Source: Stratiolaelaps scimitus
Lineage: Eukaryota; Arthropoda; Arachnida; Mesostigmata; Laelapidae
Direction: 5' to 3'
DNA length: 64,000 nucleotides
Assembly: GCA_019614645.1 (NCBI GenBank)
Contig: JABWDB010000002.1
Span: 28,509,501-28,573,500 of the forward strand
Part shown: in pieces, positions 57,676 through 64,000 of the stretch
How the letters are laid out: every line of letters begins with the position of its first letter
How positions within the stretch are numbered: the first letter of the stretch is position 1
Position numbers and translations under genes: made by a program
Notes under the pieces: model-generated
Database searches by the model: none
What the model was told of the DNA's origin: nothing
The model's input: the letters and a program-made list of their open reading frames with translations, nothing else

Positions 57676-60600
57676 AACAGTAACAATCTGGTTAGTCTCC
57701 TATAAGGTTATGTAACTTTCCAAACACCCTGCGGGGGGAGCCACCTTGACGTTGTGGATCCCTCTTCTTCTTTAAAATCCCTCTTCACTATAAAAAATGG
57801 TCATTTCTCTAAAATGTATACAACCAATGAAAATAATATAAATTCTTAGAAACCAGCTCGAGTACAGATCTCACACAGATCGTTCTGCTATAATTAAACA
57901 TTGGAAGCATCTTTGCTTTAATAACAGGTAACTATGAGCCAACACTTGCTGTTACTGCTGCACACCTTTGATTGTTGAGAGGAGAGAAAAGCACAGCTGA
58001 ACCACAATATGAGCCTAATATAAATATGATAATAATGATGGGTTTCCAATCATATTTCACATATGGGAAAACCAAACACCTAAGATAATCTTCAGTTCAA
58101 TCCTTTAATTGTCGCATGAATGTTGCATACAAATCTCAATAGATTCCTCTTCTACGCCTCTTGTAGTTAGCATTACAACATAGTATATCCTTGATAGCTT
58201 AGTTTTTATTGATACTGTAAAATCTATCGTTTGCCATCTTATCCTAAATCCCTATATTTTGCCATTAGTATTATACTTCGGCGAGATTACTCGTTCACGA
58301 TCTAATCCACGGGCATTATTTAACCTTAAAATATGTTACCGCCATATCTAGAATTTGCAAATTCGATCTACGACGATCGATTTCGATATCTCATAAGCGA
58401 ACAATTCATATTTTTAATTTTGCTAATTAGACTATCATAATAATATCGAGATGTAAAACGATTGTTTCATTTTAGTGTATCCCGCTTGAATAGCACCGTA
58501 TTATAATTATTATGGAATTCTGCAGAGTATCGCAACGCAAACGATCGCCAAGAATTGCCATTCTTTTGTCCTGTCGAGGAAAACTGCTTTGCACTTATGT
58601 CGTTATCATGGATCACTGGTCATCGGAATGGGATTCTGCTACGCCCGAAAGAACACCAGCTCCGACGTTAATTCTAAAAAAAGAGTGAAATGTTTTTTCA
58701 ACCGGTAGCAAAGGGACACTCAAAAATTGACCCAGCTCTTCGTCCATCCAATCGCTTTAGACTCGCAGTAGGTTAGACTTGATGAAGATACAGCGCCTGC
58801 TAACAAAAAGACCTCAGTTGCCGTTGTGGAGTAGACCAATAGGGTTTTCTGTTGAAAGGGACAGTTTTTTGTATCATGACATTAGTGTTGCTTGGCGATA
58901 AGATGGTTATCCTGTCTGTCTAAAGATAAGCCGAAGATGCGTTTACAGACGTCGACTTTCTCTACGATTTGCTCCATATTGGCAAGCTACTTATTTACGT
59001 ACGTACCTGGTACATATAGATTTTAATATAATACGTATACCACACGTGTCATCGCTAAGTGTTGACTGTTGTTCAGCACTTGACATCCACTAAATAATGT
59101 ATTGTTTAATGTACTGAACCCGCTGCAATTTGAAATGAATTAGAACCTAACAAATATGAATAAATATTTTCAACTAAGGAAACAGTAATAATTAATATGG
59201 TAGTTGGCTCTTGCACATATTATGTAGCATTTTCCAGAAAGAAACTATACCACTATCACTGAAGTTGTACTCAAAGTTAATATTGTACGGATAGGCCTTT
59301 GGCGTATCTACGTTTATTTATACAATTAACGCTATAATTAACACGATAATTTAAAATTGGGTACCGTTCAGATCGGATAGCGAAGTATTGATCCGAATTT
59401 CTTCGTGGGGACAAACTTAGATTTAAATCAATTTATTTATAAACGTTTATAAGTGGCATTCGAAAGCTCTGTGCTACGAGATTTTGTCAAGTTCGTTGTA
59501 ATGTATCTATGTTACTAAATGCTAAAGAGAAAACAATATCTCAATGGTCTCCAAGAATAACTCTTGAACAGCTTAATACATAACTTTAACAAGTACACCA
59601 AAAAGCAGTCATTCCGTCAAATGCTTCTACTTTGTCAGCTAAGTACCACTAATGATGACTATCGGCATTAGTGACACCCCACGTGAACAAAAACACTAAA
59701 CAAAATTACCTCCTGTTCTGACAGGAGGATCGATATCAAACGAATCATTATCAAAATAATCATATTGTCGACTGATCAGACACAACTATCACAAATTCAA
59801 ATTCTTAATTAATGGTTATTTACTTGCTAGCTATTCCGCGGCAGCAGAGCCATCATCTTTGTGCAAGCTTAAGCTGACTGATAAAAGTAGGCTGTGATTT
59901 GTAAAGTTTTCAAAGCGACATTCAAATGGGCAAGGAAGATACTTCCACTGTGTATTCATTGTTCCTCCCTTCTTTCGTGTATCTTTATTTTGATTTTTAG
60001 ATTGGATTCGAAGTGGTTATTGTTAACGAGTCAAATGGCTGTTGAATAAGTCATTGTCGCTCAGATTCTCGAAAGCTTAGCAATCAAAATACCGGCGAGG
60101 CAGAATAATGTACTAATGTAATAATGATTAGAATTATGTCAGTTTTGTTGTCCTTTTGTTGATTTTGGACAAGCTGCATGAACATTCTATCATTCCGTTA
60201 ACCTTAAAGCCACACCGACGAGCAGTGAAATAGCATCTGTCAGTTGTAAATGAGGCAAGCCTTGCAAAAATCTAATTTTCAGTTAAATTTTATTCCACGT
60301 AGTGTTCCGAAGGTCCTGCAACTTGGCGACGTTGCAAAAAGTTCACAATCCCACTGTAGGAACTCATTGAACATAGTTGACCGTCGTTATAAGTCGTCAA
60401 TATGATTCCTCGTAGAGAACTTCAAAATTTACTGCATGTTTGATCATGTTTATGGCCTTCAATTTGGATAGGTACGGCCTACAGTCTGCAAAATAAACCA
60501 ATAAAAATACTAATTTCCTATTATTGCCTACAATAACACGTTTTATTCAAAGGGATGGGTCGAATATCAACTGCGACCCAACTCAATGCGGTGTTGGTAG

Positions 60601-61658
60601 AATATCGATAGGGATGATCTCAGTAGAGGACCGAAAGAAAACTGCTCAAGTAAAACCACTGACGCAAATGAAGAGATATCTGCTTAAACGTTTGATCTGA
60701 CGTCTGGGAGATGATTTATTTATGAAACCCAAGGAGATGATATATTTAGTTTTAAACAAAAATCACGGGGCGCACGTAACTCGTATAAAGCCTGTATTAA
60801 TGGTGCCGTGCTAGTATGTTAAATTCGTACGTGCTATGGGTTAATGTGATATATATCTGTTATATTGTACTCCTCTGTCATTAAATAATGAAACTCTCAT
60901 TAACCTAAGATTCGGCAGTGAGTATATAACAGCAAAATGGTAATTTGTCGAAATATCAACAAAAATCGGCCAAGTTATTTGCAGAAGAAGCAAGAACAAC
61001 GCGACCTAGAAAAAATTCAAGCTTCTGGATAAGTTTCCACGTACGGAGTCACCAGTCCTGTTATTAGCCTCGGCTACCGCAATACAATTCTGCGTATCTT
61101 TTTTGAAATATGATTAATAAAAATTGTGTAGTGAATCATTTTACGAGCAACTAATCTTACGCTGGGGCGAAATAATTCACCGGATCCAATAGTGATTGAA
61201 ACATAATTATTATCTTCCACAGAGGATATCAGTTAGGGGCTAAGCAGATTAAATAGATAAAATTTAATCAAAGCATTACCTTATATCTTCAGTTTCTCAA
61301 ATTCTGAACCAAGCCATATGCTCGGTCATCTTGTGTTGCTGACGACTGCAGAGGTAGCAGCAATCTCCTCGTTATTCCGACTCCAATATCTGTGGCAGCA
61401 AGAAGCAACTCTTTTCCATAGCACAACCCTAAGCTGCGTTCGGTCTGTGGCAGGCCTCGATATCGCTGTGAAGAATTGGTTTTAGGATCTGTCAGGAAAG
61501 GGGCTCATGTGAGCCACTACAACCTTGTCCAGGAGTATGGACTTTTTTTTTCCCTTTATTTGACCTAATGCGGGCATTCCGTCATGTTAGATTTGTCCGA
61601 GCAATCTCCAACAGACCTAGCTGACTATAGGGCAATGTTAACCATATATCAGCAAAAG
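57676..61658. other. Unassigned intergenic AT-rich DNA
   Basis: No ORF reaches 60 codons, which is notable over 4 kb and argues against intact genes. A 55-codon ORF at 61318-61485 and a balanced-composition patch near 58540-58680 show no motifs. An 8-bp hairpin (CCTCCTGT/ACAGGAGG) lies near 59711-59730. Confidence 0.45.
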
Positions 61659-61722
61659 GAGATATCTAGATATCCAGATCGAGATATCTAGATATCCAGA
61701 CCGAGATATCTAGATAGATATA
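61659..61722. repeat. 22-bp tandem repeat, about 3 copies
   Basis: The unit GAGATATCTAGATATCCAGA plus TC or CC is repeated at 61659-61680 and 61681-61702, with a partial third copy from 61703. Each unit contains two GATATC sites around CTAG, so it is internally palindromic. Confidence 0.9.
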
Positions 61723-61867
61723 TAGAACCAGCGATCGCAAAATGTGGTGCTGGTGTTTGTGGTGTCCATGTAATAAAACAAGAAGAAACCCAAACAATTA
61801 TTCGAAGTACGACAGAGCATAGGAGCTGCTTTCGACGAAATGAATAGCCACATAAAAGAATAAATAA

Positions 61868-61893
61868 TTTATTCTTCTAAAAAATTGTTTATT
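61868..61893 (-). terminator. Polyadenylation signals of ERCC1
   Basis: Two AATAAA hexamers on the - strand (61893-61888 and 61873-61868) lie about 260-280 bp after the ERCC1 stop codon, a normal place for the 3' end of the transcript. Confidence 0.5.
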
Positions 61894-62151
61894 GAAAGTA
61901 CCAACATTACACACATCCGTCCTGTAAGTATATGTAGCAACATTATAACCTATATTCAAAAGGATACGTTGTGTTCTATTGTCTAAAAGTGTGCTTGAGT
62001 TAGACAGTTGGATATCACACATGTTGGAAAACAGCGAAACATGGATATTTACAGAGTTTGTACACTAGCTCCGTTTACGTATGAAGTACGCAATTTATGT
62101 GCAGTTAAAATACACTACATACATATTTCCAGGGTTATCACAGGGTCATCT

Positions 62152-62360
62152 CTATTTGTCAAACATCAATGGCTCTCTAAAGGTGTCAAACAACATTTTG
62201 GCTTTTCTCTCTCCAATTCCAGGAATTACGGCGAGCTCTTCGACTGTAGCTTCTGCGATTCTTCTCAAAGACCCAAAGTTTCCTAAAAGTTCGATGGCGT
62301 CCGGCTTGTTAATTGATTTAATTGATGAAAGCGCGGTTACTGCACGCGTATGAGGATCCG
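62152..62360 (-). CDS. Ercc1: ERCC1, last coding exon (C-terminal helix-hairpin-helix domain)
   Basis: The acceptor is TTGCTATTTCAG and the exon enters in phase 1. It encodes 68 residues and ends at TAG (62154-62152). It covers the tandem helix-hairpin-helix (HhH2) domain of ERCC1: DPHTRAVTALSSIKSINKPD, AIELLGNFGSLRRIAEATVE, then ELAVIPGIGERKAKMLFDTF and REPLMFDK. GNFGSL and IPGIGERKA are the two hairpins. In the ERCC1-XPF endonuclease (nucleotide excision repair, crosslink repair) this domain binds XPF and DNA. The central nuclease-like domain and earlier exons should lie further right. They are not visible before 64000, where an R1-like element interrupts. Length and end match other ERCC1 proteins. 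Confidence 0.88.
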
Positions 62361-62869
62361 CTGAAATAGCAATAGTATGGATAGCAAATGTTTGCATCTC
62401 AATATTACATAGGCAGCAAATTTAAACCTGACAACACACTATAAACAAATAGATGTATGTAAAAATCCAGAACTACTAAGTGGCCTGAAAAGTTTCCAGT
62501 AAGCTATAGCCAAAGAGTGACTAAGAATTCGTTTGACATATTGATATGGCATAATTTTCCCTCCAACAGTATTTTCGTCCAATTATATGAAACCAATTAT
62601 CCGACAGAGCAGATTTGAGGCTATGCAACGAAGTAATCAGCTATTGCGTTTTCATGTAAAATTTAAATTAATTTGTTCGTTATGATCGTCTTGGCCTTCG
62701 CGATTCTGTTAGCTCTTATTCTCCTCAACATGAGAATGTTGAGTGTTCGACGTATTGCCCATAATGATAGCCATGTTTGACTTATCTTTATTCGGGTCCG
62801 TTCTGGGCACTAGTACGACGCCAGCGGATTTTTTTTGTAATTGCTGAAACCTTTCACAACATATGCCCT

Positions 62870-63715
62870 CGCAATGGACAATGATGCTTGTGGTGTGGGG
62901 GCGACACAAGAGTCTGTGAAACACGATTCAACTTGGCCATCAACTATGTCGATAGCAAGCTCCTGACGGGGTACAGTCATTAACTTACGCTGACGACCTT
63001 GCACTTCTAGTCCCGGCACGGGATTAATCAACTCTGCAGGGAAGGGCCAACCTGGCCGAGTAAATGTACGATCGCCGTCTAACTCTGCCGCCAGAAAAAA
63101 CGGATGCCTTCCACTTAACAGGAAGAAAAAAAAGCAGCGAAGGATCACCCTGTCACTAGATGGCCATGCGCCTGAAGTCGAAACGGATGCCAGGTATCTT
63201 GGAGTTCAACTAGACATTGGCCTTACTGGTAGAGCCCACATTCAAATCATAACCAAAAAGGGCTCAATGGACCGCTATGACTCTTGCCAAATTAACCCTT
63301 CCCCCCCACGTTGTGGGCGTCCGGGGACAGACGACGTCTTATTGCGTCGGTGGGCGGATACATAGCTTTCTCTGCAGCCCTTTTGTGGGCTGATATGGCG
63401 CTAAGGTCACGCTATAACAGGAATCTCTTGCGAGCTGCCCTGGATCTCACCACGGCATGGTGAGAGCTACTCGCAGTAGCTGACAAGAAGAGTGGTCCGG
63501 TGGAAGCTTACCGGATCCCTTCAGGGGCACAGCCGAACTTCGATACAGACAGTGCCCTCGGGGGCACTGATGATCTCAAGGAACAAAGCTGGACGAAGCA
63601 ACTGAGGGGGGGTGAGCAGGGTTTAGTCGGTTTATTGGGTCCCGCACTAGTCTTGGACCGCTCAACACGCATCATGTATTCCTGCCACCCTCCAAAACAA
63701 AACAAGTTACATGAC
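62870..63715 (+). mobile_element. R1-clade LINE fragment, decayed
   Basis: Pieces of an R1-like reverse transcriptase occur in order on the + strand. RFNLAINYVDSKLL (about 62929-62970) is followed, after a frameshift, by PDGVQSLTYADDLALLVPAR with the catalytic YADD near 62987-62998. Then come KQRRITLSLDGHAPEVETDA and RYLGVQLDIGLTGRAHIQII (about 63134-63260), and AKLTLPPHVVGVRGQTTSY in another frame. Stops and shifts make it inactive. The part after about 63480 probably is its 3' region. It lies upstream of the ERCC1 exon on the opposite strand, probably in an ERCC1 intron. Confidence 0.8.
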
Positions 63716-64000
63716 TAGTGGTCAACTAGTTTTTTAGTTGGATGCTCTGCTTTGTTGCAGCAATTGTTCTCTCAGTCCGATCGATTCCAGGTTGAATTAG
63801 AAATTACAGACTTTCTTATTTTATACGTAGGCCTATGTCGCATGGCGAGGTTTGAATTAACGACTCGAGCCATCGCATTAACATTGCAGCCACTGAATGC
63901 AAGTGAAATACAAGAAATTGTGTATTTATATGTTTACTCAAAATTAGCCGAAAAATTTAACAACATAAATGCGTACTCAGATACGTGTAAATTTTTTTTC
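63716..64000. other. Unassigned DNA at the right edge
   Basis: Nothing recognised. It may be ERCC1 intron. Confidence 0.3.

Noticed and set aside
61318..61485. 55-codon ORF starting MLGHLVLLTTAEV
   Set aside because: Short, also open on the other strand, and no motif or splice support.
62709..63148. - strand frames that might be ERCC1 exons
   Set aside because: They overlap the R1-like reverse transcriptase on the + strand and show no ERCC1 motifs.
1..64000. CRISPR arrays, operons, rRNA or prokaryotic signals
   Set aside because: None seen. The split genes, SINEs and LINEs show animal nuclear DNA.

Overview
The window is animal nuclear DNA, not bacterial. It is AT-rich with many microsatellites, its genes are split into short exons by GT-AG introns, and it carries eroded LINEs, tRNA-derived SINEs and a Tc1/mariner relic. 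The protein families and TE mix suggest an arthropod. A mite or other chelicerate would fit the base composition and TE content, but nothing here proves the species.

The main gene runs on the + strand from about 19.0 to 43.8 kb (3' UTR possibly to about 45 kb). It encodes a single-pass membrane protein with PAN/apple modules and a zona pellucida (ZP) domain, the architecture of arthropod NompA and the Trynity/Neyo/Nyobe group and of nematode NOAH proteins. Fourteen contiguous coding exons from 24070 to 43785 were joined by hand. Every junction keeps a matching codon phase and gives 721 residues: two clear PAN modules, a diverged third, a ZP domain with eight cysteines, a linker with an RTKR furin-type site, a transmembrane helix and a short tail. 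A TATA promoter near 18.98 kb and a signal-peptide-like exon at 20.65 kb probably start the gene, but the phase between that exon and the first PAN exon does not match, so an exon is missing from the model. Two introns exceed 5 kb, and the 466-bp intron before the membrane exon is mostly transposon.

At the right end on the - strand is the last coding exon of ERCC1 (DNA repair endonuclease subunit), with its polyadenylation signals. Its earlier exons are not visible before the window ends. The two genes are convergent, and the 17 kb between them is mostly repeats and unassigned DNA.

Mobile DNA: a jockey/CR1-like LINE fragment (1-1030), three 5'-truncated copies of a second LINE family (3.4, 41.0 and 47.1 kb), an R1-clade LINE fragment (62.9-63.7 kb), a Tc3-like transposase relic (53.3-54.6 kb), and two tRNA-derived SINE families, SINE-A (tail of TTTACC repeats, 5 copies) and SINE-B (7 copies). 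The left 18 kb has no confident gene, only a possible small secreted protein at 7193-7483 and a weak membrane ORF at 17654-17932. I found no convincing novel system. The most useful leads are the PAN-ZP gene with a possible alternative tail, the two SINE families and some perfect hairpins.
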